Below, piece by piece: positions 33,957 to 45,481 of a DNA stretch of 64,000 bases. How positions within the stretch are numbered: position 1 is the first letter of the stretch; the number at the start of each line of letters is the position of its first letter. The notes beneath the pieces were generated by a model, which was given only the letters and a program-made list of their open reading frames with translations, did no database searches and had not been told where the DNA came from. The translations under genes and the position numbers were made by a program. Origin of the DNA: Aradus depressus (lineage: Eukaryota > Arthropoda > Insecta > Hemiptera > Aradidae); NCBI GenBank assembly GCA_963662175.1, contig OY759218.1:49359427-49423426 (forward strand). Direction: 5' to 3'.

Positions 33957-34360
33957 TTTTGTGTTGTGAGGAGGACATTAAGAGGGCCGTTAAGAAAATT
34001 AAACTGAGAGGCTCTCAATAGACATTTTATTATTTTTATATAAACATTTATATGTTTATATTGTCAATTTTGTGACCTATGACTACAACGAATTGGCAGG
34101 ATTTGATTTAAATACCAATAAATAAATTCATTCATTCCCAAATATATATAACTAGTTCAATAAATTTAAAAATTTTATGAAGAAAAGTGCTGATGAGAGA
34201 ACGGGACTCACAAATTTTATTTGAACCATTTGTCACAATCAAGTGGTGTAATAGTCGCCAAACATTACACTAGTAGTCAATGAAAGAAAATTAGTATATT
34301 TAATTAGTTAAAGCAATTAACTTCACCTAATTGTTATGGTCCTATTGTTCCAGGCATTAT
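33957..34360. other. No recognisable feature
   Basis: AT-rich, unassigned. 'tatacagggtgttt' at 34361 resembles a mariner-type terminus but has no partner. Confidence 0.45.
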
Positions 34361-34364
34361 ACAG

Positions 34365-34920
34365 GGTGTTTTATTTCCCCAGATATACCAAGTATAGGGG
34401 AAGTTAAGTAATCAGTCCAAAATTGATCGTATTTCGAATTTAAAAACCCTCTTTATTAAGGGTGTTTCGTATTTGTTCAGAGACGCGTCTTATATACAGT
34501 AAATAACACATCTTCCCCCTTTGTTGGAACTTTTATTTATTACGAAGTAGGTATCTATAAAAAATCAAGGCGGAGTTTTCAACGGAATCTTATGTTTTCC
34601 GACCTCTTCATTCCAAAAAAAATCATTCTGTCTGTCTATGGGTGCCTGTGAACACGATATCTCCCGTTAGAATGAATGTCTCGACACGAAATTTGAAATG
34701 TGTATCCAGAACCCTCTAAGGACGACACCTATTGATTTTCAGCGGAATCAGTCGAAGGAGAGGAGGGATCAGATCCCTATAACTGCAGTTGTAATGAATC
34801 TATCAATATAAAATTTTGTATTTAAAATCAAAACCCCATAAGGGGAGGAGGGACCAGAAGAGGGTCTCCATTCAAATGCCCTTATAACTGCCGATGTAAT
34901 TAATGTATCAATATATCTCA
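34365..34920 (-). mobile_element. Family A element (reverse)
   Basis: Right hairpin TTCCCCAGATATACCAAGTATAGGGGAA at 34375-34402. The 'cggagttttcaacgg' block is at 34569, and two to three monomers run to about 34920, where the left end is missing. Bases 34430-34560 look like a duplicated or foreign insert. Confidence 0.65.
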
Positions 34921-35322
34921 AAAATGTATCTGACATTAACTTAGATTAGTCATGTATTTTATTTCTGGAATATTTCCCGTGGATTCTTCATAATAACACA
35001 AAATTAAAAACAGTTAATTAAAATCATTTTTTATGAGAAAAGTTAGCAGAAAATTCAAGAAGTTGCATTAATACCGATAATAGGTTTAATATTAAGTTTC
35101 CAGAAGTTTGACTTAATAAGCGTCAGAAACTTGTTTAGGTAAGTGTAATTAAATACTTATTGGTTTCATGAGTTAAGTTCCCCCATCGAATTCGCAATAA
35201 GCCCAGTTTCCGGACCGCTATTTAATAAGAACAATCCTTGAAAAACTTCTTGCCCACTGCGAGACACTCGAACTCTTCCAAGAATATTGTCGGGTTCGAA
35301 CTTCCCAAGCTAAACCAAGTAT
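34921..35322. other. No recognisable feature
   Basis: AT-rich, unassigned. Confidence 0.5.
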
Positions 35323-35830
35323 AGGCAATTTAATAATAATAATAATACTTATTTCCGTTAAACCATAACATGGTAATAAGATACGTCTTAAGAATGTGTA
35401 CATAAGATAGCTTATAAATTAGATACATAAACAGATATTAACTCTCTCTCAAATGTATAAATAAATACCTGAAAATATGGGTACAAAAGTAATATTGTAC
35501 AGTAGATAAAGTATATAATAAATACATTGAATACATTTTTTTATTTCATTAAAATTAAGATAATAATTTTTGAAAATGTTTCCGGAAGTGTGTTTTTCAT
35601 GACGACAATTCTTGATGTTCTCACGTTCCTTTCTCAGGTCAGAATGAGCAAAATATAGAAAAGAGTAAGAAAACTATGTAAATAAATGAGAGAAAGAAAG
35701 AAAATGCAACAAAAATTCATAAAAGAGAAAAACAAGAAAAATAAATTAGTATGTAAATAATAAAAAATAATGATTAAAACGTAGATTCGACAGACCTTTA
35801 AAACTATATCTATATGAGCTCAACTTTAAC
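35323..35830 (-). mobile_element. LINE 3'-end composite (copy 2)
   Basis: Same order as 9757-10190: ATT repeats and the reversed LINE 3' region (35323-35520), then a segment that on the minus strand still hints at coding (RERENIKNCRHEKHTSG), then the + oriented R1-like 3' UTR tail with 'gattcgacagacctttaaaactatatc'. Sequence present here but absent from copy 1 (35580-35640) suggests copy 1 has a deletion. Confidence 0.6.
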
Positions 35831-35839
35831 GCACCTCTA

Positions 35840-36005
35840 AGGGGAGATTAATAATTTATTCTGGAGAAATACATTGTCAGTGATTCTTTTTGATGGGAGG
35901 GATAGGGTTGGAAGGCATTGGAGAATTAGATATAGGTGGAAGTGTTAAACTGTGAAGTGTATACTGTGAAGTGTGAACTGTGAAGTATGAACTGTGAACT
36001 TGGGT
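35840..36005. repeat. Family A left-end fragment and a short tandem repeat
   Basis: 35855-35890 is a reversed A terminus ('ctggagaaatacattgtcagtgattc'). 35940-36000 repeats 'gtgaactgtgaagt' units about four times. Confidence 0.6.
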
Positions 36006-36174
36006 CAATAAATTGCCCAGTGTCTGACTAATGAAAAGGCCATTACAATGACGTCTGCCTTCCAGTCAATCATTAACACTTCTCAGACCACTCACCATCA
36101 TTTTCTTACACTAACAAATAGGACAATAATTATTAACAATATATACTAGCTGTTTCACGCCAAAATATAAAAAA

Positions 36175-36708
36175 AATTAATCGGCAATGAAAGTCATACA
36201 TATTTTATCTAGAATATAGAATTGTTGTGGGTAGCATTTTGTAAAGAAAGTCCAAATGTCGATTTGAAACCTATTTTTTAGACATTTGCTTGATTCATGC
36301 GAAAAACCAGAAATTTTTTTATTAAATTTCAAACTATCACAGTTTTGAGATAGGACCAATATGAACAATGTTAAAATTGTAACCTATAGCTACCAATTTT
36401 AAAATACCTTTTCAAAAATATTGAAGAATTGTACTTCTTGGTTCTCCTCTACTACCTTCTAGTTTTCTCTACAACTCTTTTATTTTAAACGATTTTTGAT
36501 TAAATTCTAAATATAAGCAGTGTTTTGCAAAATGTGCTTAGACCTCAAAGTAATGTGTTCTTAATTTTCGTCCAATTTCGGCCAAAAAATCATCTATGTT
36601 AGCACATGCCTATGTAGTGTAGTTGTTGTACCTATTCTTTAAACAGTTGTTAATATATGTTTGTAAAAACAAAAATTAGTAGTTTTTTATTAAAAAGATC
36701 TAAAAAAA
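36175..36708. mobile_element. Family B segment
   Basis: 36175-36370 carries a B section in reverse, and 36480-36620 a forward section with 'gattaaattctaaatataagcagtg' and 'ttcgtccaatttcggcc'. It joins module H. Confidence 0.55.
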
Positions 36709-37012
36709 TATGTGATGTGGCCATCACAGGACATTCTAATACCAACCACTTTTGTACAGATCACTCTCCCCCCCCCCCCCCTCGAATTCATTTCATACTG
36801 GCATTACGGGTACTAGAAATTCTCACACAGAATTTACCTGGGACAATGACCATTACCCCTCCTACAATGAAAAAAGAAAACCGCTGATGCCAACACATTA
36901 CTTTCATATAACCAGTAATGGCAGTATGAAAATAATTTGTGAGGGGGGAGGGAGAGTGCTCTATACAAAAGTGGTTGTATAAGAAAGTCCTGTAATGGCC
37001 ACATCACATATT
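36709..37012. mobile_element. Module H, complete hairpin (MITE-like)
   Basis: Arms 'atgtgatgtggccatcacagg' and 'cctgtaatggccacatcacat' are inverted repeats extending about 75 bp, including 'accacttttgtacag...cac' and a C-rich/G-rich pair (36769-36780 versus 36940-36955). The centre holds 'actggcattacgggta' and its inverse. No coding. Could extrude as a cruciform. Confidence 0.8.
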
Positions 37013-37269
37013 TTTCCATAGAAAAATATTTTTTTTCTCAATCTAATTTCATTCAAGTGCCATACGCTTTTTAAAAAAATTGTTTAATATTTTCGTTTCC
37101 TCATAAAATACCTTTCAAAATGGCACAAAAAACTAGAAAGCAACTCCTGGTGGTACAGAAGATATGAATTTATATTTATTTTAACAGCAGAGCACTGATA
37201 TTTTTCCAGTTCAAAATGGAACAAGCTAATACCTTATTATTTATTGTGGGTCTCCGTGAGTGATACAAG

Positions 37270-37380
37270 TAACGACCAGAAGTAGCGTGCTTGTCTACTG
37301 TGCTCAAGATAGCATGTTCAAATCCGCTTGAGGCCATAGGTTTTCTATGTGGGAGGTAACAAAACTGTCTTGTTAAAAGA
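37270..37380 (+). mobile_element. SINE-1 head fragment
   Basis: 'agtagcgtgcttgtctactgtgctcaaga' followed by a mutated B box (GTTCAAATCCGC) and 'gaggccataggttttctatgtgggaggta', the SINE-1 5' part. Confidence 0.65.
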
Positions 37381-37489
37381 ACATTGACAAAAAAACTCCC
37401 ATAAATGTTTTTCCCCTTATTGAAATTTTCGCCTCCTTATTATTTCATATACATAACTAAATTAGATACATATGTATATACTCAAAATA

Positions 37490-37620
37490 AAAAACTCGTC
37501 GGTGAATCACCAGTAACGTACTTCTCCAGCTCGAATTATTTGTAATCAATTGTTTTCACTCTCCTTGTAAACCCTTCTTCTCATTTGCCAAATTTAGCTA
37601 AAACTCAGTAGGTGTCTTCA
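37490..37620 (+). mobile_element. Family A left end (fragment)
   Basis: CTCGTCGGTGAATCACCAG, 'gtacttctccagctcgaattat', then half a monomer up to 'aaactcagtaggtgtc'. Confidence 0.65.
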
Positions 37621-37691
37621 CCATTTTACAGCAAACAAAGTTCAAATATATTTTTATAAATCATAAAAAATAACATATTCCGAACTCCTTA

Positions 37692-38367
37692 TACAGTAGA
37701 ACCTCTTTAAGTCGAACCTCGATAAGTCGAAAACCTCCAAAACTCGAAAAAAAAGTTTTGTTCCTTTCCCTTCAAGCCCCAAAACCTCCATTACTCGAAA
37801 TCTCAACCCTCTATTAGTCGAAATAATCAGTGAGTCCCTACAAGCCATTTTGGTACATATTTTCCCTCTATAACTCGAAAAAATAAATTGGACCTCTGTA
37901 TCTCGAACATAGCAATGTTTTATTTTACAACCTTTACAACTCGATTATTTGAAACTTATTACCTCTATAGCTCGAAGAAAAATAAGTTACCGACTTTAAG
38001 AATTTGCCGACAATGTACAACATTGTTTCTTAGAAAACAATTTAGTACACAATAAATACGATTACCTATTATCTAAGGCAAAAAAAAATTACTGACTTTT
38101 TTTAATACCTACATATACTACGTATTTTTTATTTTAAGGATGTTTTGAAATAATGTTGATTTATAATGAATATAAATATGTTTGTTACCTCTGTAACTTG
38201 AATTTTTATTTATTTCACCTCTCTAACTCAAAATTAGTTAGAATGAATCTTAACCTCTAAAAGTCGAATCAAAATCCTCCTGTCGAAATCCTCCATAAGT
38301 CGAAAACTCTATAACTCGAATTTTTTGGCGTCTCCCTTGATGTTCGACTTATAGAGGTTCTACTGTA
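37692..38367. mobile_element. pogo/Tigger-like MITE
   Basis: Element 37694-38365 (672 bp) between TA duplications. Ends CAGTAGAACCTCTTTAAGTC and its inverse. The interior is studded with 'cctctataactcgaa' variants, about fifteen in all, so the terminal motif has multiplied inwards. No coding sequence. The CAGTAGAACCTCTATAA end type is well known from pogo/Tigger-related elements. Confidence 0.85.
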
Positions 38368-38446
38368 ATATAGTAGAATACAATATAAACAATGCACAAA
38401 GGATTTTTTTTTAACAAACTAAATTTTACTAATCTTTGTGAATACT

Positions 38447-38743
38447 GTAGAAACTAGGGCTGGTAGGCGGTTAGAACCTGGGCAGAACCGAGACAGCTTC
38501 CTGGCTACTGCAGAAACGGATATTTGAATTTTCGGGTACCCGGTTCCAGACTTCCCTTTTGAAAGTCCTTCGATCTCTGAATTTGAGGCTACACCTCGAC
38601 TCACACACAAGTTTCCGCGCTCTATCTAAACCTTCGTTCTTCTTATTTGGTTAACCCGGAACAGAGTATTTCGGGTATCGGTTCCTGAAAAAACGGATAC
38701 CAGGAACTGAAACTTATCGGTTCACGACAGCCCTAATAGAAAC
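38447..38743. mobile_element. hAT-type MITE
   Basis: Element 38455-38735 (281 bp): left end TAGGGCTGGTAGGCGGTT, right end inverse TAGGGCTGTCGTGAACCG. Flanks GTAGAAAC and ATAGAAAC give an 8-bp target duplication with one mismatch. Internal 'gggtacccggttcc' and 'gggtatcggttcc' phrases recur. No coding. Confidence 0.75.
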
Positions 38744-39095
38744 AAGACGTAAGACGCCCTACCATTTACTAGTCGGTACCTATATCTTCCATTTCCCTCA
38801 GATTTACTTCCTAAGGTTATTTTATTCCTTATCCTAATTTATTGACCAATATTTAAAACAGATATTTCTCAGGTCCCCACGCACCTGGCCCCACATTAAT
38901 CTCCCGCTTCCTTCCCCTTATTGAAATTTTCGCCTCCCTATTCTTCCACTTCCCTATTCTTCCAAACTACTTTTCTTCTTATTTATATACAATGCCGAAT
39001 ACTCATCAGAGCAATGAAAGAAAATATACCGGCTGTTTCATTTCAAGTAACCGAGCCAGACTGTTAATATAATATATATATATATTATATTCTTT
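38744..39095. other. No recognisable feature
   Basis: Includes a phrase shared with 37420-37440 ('cccttattgaaattttcgcctcc') and an AT palindrome at 39068-39092. Confidence 0.5.
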
Positions 39096-39099
39096 TTCT

Positions 39100-39756
39100 T
39101 ACCTCCCAGCTATACCTCCCCTCGGTTAGAAATTCGTTGCGGAGTTTTTAACAGAACTTCATCTTTCCGACTTCCTGATTTCAAGAATGAAAAAAAAAAT
39201 GTTTTTCAGTTTGTGGGCCTGTCAACACGATAACTTCCAAAATAATGAATGTATCAACACGATATTACATATGTGCACCCAGAATCTTCTAAGGACGATA
39301 CCTGTTCATTTTTAGCCTAATCGTCCAAAGGGAATGGGGGTATTAGGGTTGACGCTTAACACAAATACTCTAATAACTGCCGTTGTAATGAATGTATTGA
39401 CACGAAATTTCGTATGTAAATTTAAAGCCCTCTAAGGACAACACCTATCTATTTTCAGCAGGATCAGTCGAAGGGGAGGGAGGGAACTGAGGGAGCTCAA
39501 CACAAAAATCCCAATAACTTCTAATGTAATGAATGTAACACATGAAATTTTATATTTAAATTCAAAACCGAGAAGAGGGGCTCAGCTTTAATACTCTACT
39601 AACTACCGATTTAATGAATGTATTGACCAAAAATTTAGTATGACGATTCAAAAGCTACCTTGTGAGTCAAATATTGAGTTTTAATTGGCTTTGAAGGGAG
39701 AGCAAAAACGTAATTGATTAATTCGTGCTCGGGTAGTACATTCACCGACGACTTTT
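39100..39756 (-). mobile_element. Family A element, nearly complete
   Basis: Decayed right hairpin (CTCCCAGCTATACCTCCCC, 39106), the 'gcggagtttttaacag' block, an inner region with 'gtcaacacgataacttcc', and four monomers. The left terminus 'gctcgggtagtacattcaccgacgac' ends at 39756. Confidence 0.75.
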
Positions 39757-40302
39757 GAAATGAAACTTTTTTAACGAGACTAGTGAATCGGAATTACCTC
39801 GACATAAAAAATCAAGCATGAAACGCTAAGGAGAGGGGGTTGAGTAGCGCATGCATACAAGTCAACTAGTTTAGGTCAGTGTCGATGCATCAGCTGTTGT
39901 GTTCTACGTGTTTGTATACGTAAGACGCTTTATCCGTTAAAATAATACGTTTGATTATTAATTTAATACGTTAAGTTTTATTCTGAGAGATAAATATTTA
40001 AAAATTTTAACTGATCGTGTTCGACAGTTCCGTGGAAAACAAATGCAAATACACCAACAAGAAAGTCAACATAAAAGTAATTTTTAATAATTACGCTCCA
40101 TGTATAATTTTAAATTATTAAAATTCATTAAAACTATTGATTTCTTATTGATTAAATGTTATTACAAGATATCTCCACAAAGTTGATACAAGAATATTTA
40201 TATCGCACTTCAGTTATCACAAACCATTGGTAACATTTGTAAGTAACAGTGGAGTACCAAATGGTTAATACTTATAATAAAAATAAAATTTAATGTATAT
40301 AT
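39757..40302. other. No recognisable feature
   Basis: 39830-39930 is less AT-rich but has no recognised motif. (AT)n lies next to the LTR insertion. Confidence 0.45.
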
Positions 40303-40308
40303 ATATAT

Positions 40309-41093
40309 TGTGATGTACACTACGGAACATTTTTTTAATGAATATTTTAATGAAAAGAGGTAATTTTTTTATTATAATCTAATATCATATATATATTAGA
40401 TATATATCAAGGTGTTTGAGAAACAAAACAAGAAAACATATAAAAAAAACAGCTGTGAAATAGTGTAAAATGTAATGGAGTCGTGAGCTAGCTCTTAAAC
40501 GGTGCATGTGTTTTGATATGTTTTTTTAAATAAAAATGAAAGTTGACTGGGGTGGAATTAAAGTGAAGAGTTGACGGGGTCTGGTTTTTGTGGTAGAGGC
40601 GTCGAGAAGGTACAATTAATAATATATATTTTTCAATATGCCCAAATAAAAAAAGAAATAGTTTTTTAAGTATTAATTTAATGTTTTTGTGCCATTGTAA
40701 ATTTTTGTTTTGTTTGTTCAAATAAGTTTTTTTTTTAATTTAAATATGTAAATATAGATAATAACCCAATTATTTGTCCTCTTCAAATTCTATTCTATTC
40801 ATCTTCCCTGTTGGCCCAGTAGTAGTATCATTTGAAAAACCTTTGGATTAGAAATTAATATTATTTAAAATTATTAAAAATTGGTATCTCTTTGTGAATC
40901 CAAGTGTAAAGTTTGTTTAATTGAATTTTTTTTCGTTGTATACGTGTACTTTCTTAAAAATTGCACGTCTTAAATTATTGATAATATTTTTTTAGGGCAA
41001 TTTTCGGCAAACTACAGTAGAAATCAAAATTTAAATAAACAAAAGAGATCAAATTTCTACAGGAAATGTGGTAGCAAACAAGTTATTATCACA
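40309..41093 (+). repeat. 5' LTR
   Basis: 785 bp, TG...CA ends, essentially identical to 44691-45475. A 77-codon minus-strand open frame is carried in both LTRs, but has no recognised motif. Confidence 0.93.
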
Positions 41094-41347
41094 TTTTTGG
41101 CATATCCCTTGTGTGGACGATTTTCGCCACAAAGCCCCATCATATTTTGGCAAAACCTTGATGGGAGAATTTTTTTATATTAATTAAAGTAGGGAAACAG
41201 GTTGAAAAAGATGAAAAGGATAGAATAGAGACAAATAAGGGTTACATTTAATTTTGAGAAATAATATTTTTTTTTCAAACTTCAAAAGAAGGTTACTATT
41301 TTAACATTGTTTTTGTTTAGTATTAATATATTTAATAAAGTAAGAAA

Positions 41348-41977
41348 ATGCCAATTACCAGAGGAGAGGCGAAGAGATTGGAGGAGGAAAGTAGAGAGGA
41401 AGGGTCGAGTTCGGATATGGAAGTATCGGAAGATACAGGAAGGGAGACTCCAGCCGCAATGGAGTCCACGGAGGGTACAGGTGAGGAGAAATCAGATAAG
41501 CTAGATAGATTTATGGAATTCATAACCCAGAAATTTACAAATCTAGAGACAAATTTAAGAGGGGATATGGGGAATATCAATCAAAAAATAGAAGAACAGG
41601 GAAAAGAATTAAGGGGGGATATTGGAAATATCAATCAAAAAATAGAAGAACAGGGAAAAGAATTAAGGGGGGATATTGGAAATATCAATCAAAAAATAGA
41701 AGAACAGGGAAAAGAATTAAGGGGGGATATTGGAAATATCAATCAAAAAATAGAAGAACAGGGTAGAGATTTAAGGAGGAATATGAAAGAGCAAGGAATA
41801 GAATTAAGGGGGGATTTGGAAAATATAAATCAGAGAATAGAAGAACAGGGAAAAGAATTAAAGGGAGAGATGGGAAATTTAAGAGGCGACATTAAAAATT
41901 TGGAAGCGAGATTAGATAAAAAGGTGGACAATTTGATGAACCAATTAGAGAAAATGAAAGAGTTGAAAGTAGGATAA
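41348..41977 (+). CDS. Gag-like coiled-coil protein of the 40-45 kb LTR element
   Basis: A 209-codon frame starts MPITRGEAKRLEEE, like the N-termini of many insect Ty3/Gypsy Gag proteins. From residue 75 an 18-residue unit (GNINQKIEEQGKELRGDI, 54 bp) is repeated about four times nearly exactly, then twice loosely, giving a long amphipathic coiled coil. No zinc knuckle. The second frame (41920-42540) overlaps its end by 58 bases in the -1 frame. Likely role: particle assembly or RNA binding in trans with a full-length relative; this is inference. Confidence 0.75.
   Translation: MPITRGEAKRLEEESREEGSSSDMEVSEDTGRETPAAMESTEGTGEEKSDKLDRFMEFITQKFTNLETNLRGDMGNINQKIEEQGKELRGDIGNINQKIEEQGKELRGDIGNINQKIEEQGKELRGDIGNINQKIEEQGRDLRRNMKEQGIELRGDLENINQRIEEQGKELKGEMGNLRGDIKNLEARLDKKVDNLMNQLEKMKELKVG
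41570..41785 (+). repeat. 54-bp in-frame tandem repeat
   Basis: Four units of 54 bp, almost identical, each encoding 18 residues of the coiled coil. The identity at DNA level indicates recent expansion or homogenisation. Confidence 0.9.
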
Positions 41978-42540
41978 ATAAAGCAGGAGAAAACTTAGAA
42001 AAGCACTTTATTCAAAAAATTAACAAGTTGGATGAAGGGAATTCTGAAGTAGAAAAAGAGGTTCTTATTATTGACAGTCAGTCACAAGTTGATGAGGTAG
42101 AAGGAACAGAGAATAACAGTGGGGAGGAACAGACCCAAATTTTAGAGAAAGAGGTGGAGGAAGAGAGTCAAAATGTAGAAAAATTAGTATTAAGTGAAAT
42201 TCAAGAAAATAGGATGAATGTTGATGTGGATGGACAGAGTGAAAGGAACATTTGGATGTTATTAGACAAAACAAACGAACAGACTGAGGACAACAAACAA
42301 AAGACAAATTTTAATTTTAAAGAAAATATAGTTAAAACTTACAGACAAACTGGAAATAGAAAGGAGGTTAATAAAATACATAAGAACAATTTTAAAAAGA
42401 GAGTAAAAGCATTCAAACAGGTATTAAGGACAAAATTAACACTGAATGAATATTTAGAGAAGGGGGAGGGGATTTTTAAAGACATAATTCGCCGGAGCAT
42501 CCGGAAAAAGATAAAATTAAATTTGGGCTTTGCAATATAA
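41920..42540 (+). CDS. Second Gag-like frame, -1 relative to the first
   Basis: This frame is open from 41920 (just after a TAA at 41917-41919) to the TAA at 42538-42540; the first ATG is at 42028. The N-terminal half is acidic and glutamate-rich; the C-terminal 60 residues are strongly basic (KNNFKKRVKAFKQVLRTKLT, IIRRSIRKKIKLNLG), fit for nucleic-acid binding. The coiled-coil style continues across the overlap (INKAGENLEKHFIQKINKLD), so both frames once formed one protein or are joined by -1 frameshifting. An A-rich run at 41918-41922 lies at the upstream limit of the overlap. Confidence 0.6.
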   Translation, partial: KGGQFDEPIRENERVESRINKAGENLEKHFIQKINKLDEGNSEVEKEVLIIDSQSQVDEVEGTENNSGEEQTQILEKEVEEESQNVEKLVLSEIQENRMNVDVDGQSERNIWMLLDKTNEQTEDNKQKTNFNFKENIVKTYRQTGNRKEVNKIHKNNFKKRVKAFKQVLRTKLTLNEYLEKGEGIFKDIIRRSIRKKIKLNLGFAI

Positions 42541-44690
42541 TTGCATTAGCCACTTTTTATAGTGAACCTATTTTTTTTTGCAACTCGGATGAGTTTGAGG
42601 AAATGACTGACAGACTAACATGACAGAATTAGGATTAATTTAAAATATGACGAAGTGACATTGGACTAATATAATAGTATGGATGATAAATTTATTTTTT
42701 GGATGAGAGAATTTTGGTATATGAAGAGTATGGATGAATTTTGGTATAGTTCTGCGTTTAAATTAATTAGGATTTATATCTTTTTTAGGATTAGATTAGA
42801 TATTAGGATCAGTATAAAAATTAATCTAAGATTATATTTAGGGATTAGTCATCCAAATTTAACATATACAAATTATTTATTTGAGACTTACATGTTAATA
42901 ATGATATTATTGAAAATTAAAACATATACATACAACTGATTTTTTTTAACGAACATAATATGGAAGAAGATAGATTTTTTTTTATTATATTTTTTTATTA
43001 CAAAATGTTAGAAAGATAAAATCAGCAGGCTGAGAGATGCCTAGATCTCTTTGGAGACATGACGAACTTCCTGAGGCCGAGTCAAGGGGACAGATTTTCT
43101 GTTTCGGAACTGTTCAGCTAGGATACCGGACGTGACTAAATCATAATAATATTATAAATTAGAAAGACGAACGAAACTGTATAGAAGCCATGGAATGATA
43201 ATATATTATATAAATTGTATGTATGCATAGGTTATTAAATTTTGTTATTATAAATTCTATTATTTAGGCAAGTTCATTTATTATTTGAGTAACATGTTTT
43301 TTCTACGTAAATTTGTTTAATAGAGAGAGTAGATGAGAATGGGAAGAGTTGTAGGAGCAAATTATATAACTTTAGGAATAGGAACAAACGAAGGGTAATA
43401 TTAATTAGAGAAATTTGAAATTAAATTGCTGATGACATTCTTTTAGACGTCGGGATTATATAGATTTGTTTTGGGAGATATTATTTTTAATTCTAGTAAG
43501 AGCTAGTGATTAATTAGAGATATATATTTTTTTTGATCTGTGGGAGATGATTTTTTTTGTGTGTCGACTAGAAAGAACTAGCGATATATTGGAGATATAT
43601 ATTTTTTTGCGTGGAAGATGATTTTTGTATGTCGACTAGAAAGAACTAGCGATATAATGGAGATTTATATTGTAATGTTGGTTGCCTACCTGAGATAGGA
43701 GGAACCGTATTTTTGCTACATCGACGAAAGTATTCTTAGGGTGTAATTAGTTAGGGAAGTAAATTGAATTGAAATATATGTGAGATACATTTTTTTTTAG
43801 TTAGGAAGTATGAAGGACGTCTCAAAGAATTTAATACCTCAAAAGACAAGTACTATATATATTAAATAAATTAAATTTGTATTCCTTATTACCCGGCGTG
43901 AGGCCTAATTTTGATTGTTAAGTAATATTTTGGAAGTGTGATGAAGTAAAACCGAAGGATTTATTTAATTTTTATTTCAAGTAAATTTTTTTTTATATAA
44001 AATCTTTTTATATAATTATTTTGAATACATACAAATTGTATATTGATGGTAAAGGCGGAAAGTAAAATAATTGGCAATTTCTTAAATCTATATGCAACTT
44101 GATTATTTCCAAACTTGATTTCATGACTATGACTGATCCTGTAAATATGTAAAAATTTAGTATTATATTTTTTTTATGTTCCATTAGTTCAAATTTTTAT
44201 AAATTTAAGTTAACATTTTCTTTAGGTTAAGGATTAATTGTAAATTTTTAGATTAATATTTGTTTTTGTTTATTAGAAATTAGGTACGTATATATATAAG
44301 TTTAATAATTGTAAATAGTTATAAAAATATAAAAAAAATGGGCATATATGTATAAAAAGAGCGTCGAATTGGGCATATAAAAAATAAAAATAAATCAGTG
44401 AGTGTAAGTGAGAGAGAGACTTCGATACATCGTTGAGCAATGAGTTGAAGATACCAAGGAGCCAGCCAACATGTGCGTTTGAGGGGGAAGCTAATCTACC
44501 TGTGTATTGGAGGAAGACGTTAATCCATCTGTGTATTGAAGGAGGAAGCTTATCATGTGGATTCGAGGAAGAAGCTAAATCAACCTGTGTATTGGAAGAA
44601 ATTAAATCTGAAAGAACTTATATAAAAAAAAAAAAAAAAAAAAAAATTTTGTGAACAAACATTTTTTTTAAAAAAGAAGGAAAAGGCAAA
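42541..44690 (+). other. Non-coding interior of the LTR element
   Basis: Long AT-rich spacer without RT or integrase motifs. At 43495-43680 a unit of about 75 bp ('gtcgactagaaagaactagcgatat...ggagatgattttttt') repeats nearly three times. At 44450-44600 a unit of about 48 bp ('cctgtgtattggaggaag') repeats about four times; the 73-codon frame there is a by-product. A poly(A) run lies at 44625-44646. Confidence 0.7.
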
Positions 44691-45475
44691 TGTGATGTAC
44701 ACTACGGAACATTTTTTTAATGAATATTTTAATGAAAAGAGGTAATTTTTTTATTATAATCTAATATCATATATATATTAGATATATATCAAGGTGTTTG
44801 AGAAACAAAACAAGAAAACATATAAAAAAAACAGCTGTGAAATAGTGTAAAATGTAATGGAGTCGTGAGCTAGCTCTTAAACGGTGCATGTGTTTTGATA
44901 TGTTTTTTTAAATAAAAATGAAAGTTGACTGGGGTGGAATTAAAGTGAAGAGTTGACGGGGTCTGGTTTTTGTGGTAGAGGCGTCGAGAAGGTACAATTA
45001 ATAATATATATTTTTCAATATGCCCAAATAAAAAAAGAAATAGTTTTTTAAGTATTAATTTAATGTTTTTGTGCCATTGTAAATTTTTGTTTTGTTTGTT
45101 CAAATAAGTTTTTTTTTTAATTTAAATATGTAAATATAGATAATAACCCAATTATTTGTCCTCTTCAAATTCTATTCTATTCATCTTCCCTGTTGGCCCA
45201 GTAGTAGTATCATTTGAAAAACCTTTGGATTAGAAATTAATATTATTTAAAATTATTAAAAATTGGTATCTCTTTGTGAATCCAAGTGTAAAGTTTGTTT
45301 AATTGAATTTTTTTTCGTTGTATACGTGTACTTTCTTAAAAATTGCACGTCTTAAATTATTGATAATATTTTTTTAGGGCAATTTTCGGCAAACTACTGT
45401 AGAAATCAAAATTTAAATAAACAAAAGAGATCAAATTTCTACAGGAAATGTGGTAGCAAACAAGTTATTATCACA
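44691..45475 (+). repeat. 3' LTR
   Basis: 785 bp, pair of 40309-41093. Preceded by a polypurine tract at about 44671-44690. Confidence 0.93.
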
Positions 45476-45481
45476 ATATAT

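Larger units (their letters stand above)
40303..45481 (+). mobile_element. Young non-autonomous LTR retrotransposon
   Basis: Two 785-bp LTRs (40309-41093 and 44691-45475) start TGTGATGTACACTACGG and end TTATTATCACA. I find one clear difference between them ('ctacagtag' versus 'ctactgtag'). Target duplication ATATAT (40303-40308, 45476-45481), up to 6 bp but in an AT tract. A candidate primer site TGGCATATCCCTTG starts five bases after the 5' LTR. A purine tract AAAAAAGAAGGAAAAGGC abuts the 3' LTR. The 3.6-kb interior has two Gag-like frames and no protease, RT, RNase H or integrase that I can recognise. Orientation follows the frames and the purine tract. Confidence 0.93.

Noticed and set aside
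34361..34375. Second mariner-type terminus (tatacagggtgttt)
   Set aside because: Only ten bases match and no partner end was found; it runs straight into a family A hairpin.
40488..40721. 77-codon minus-strand frame, also at 44870-45103
   Set aside because: It is repeated only because it lies in the two LTRs; no motif, and antisense to the element.
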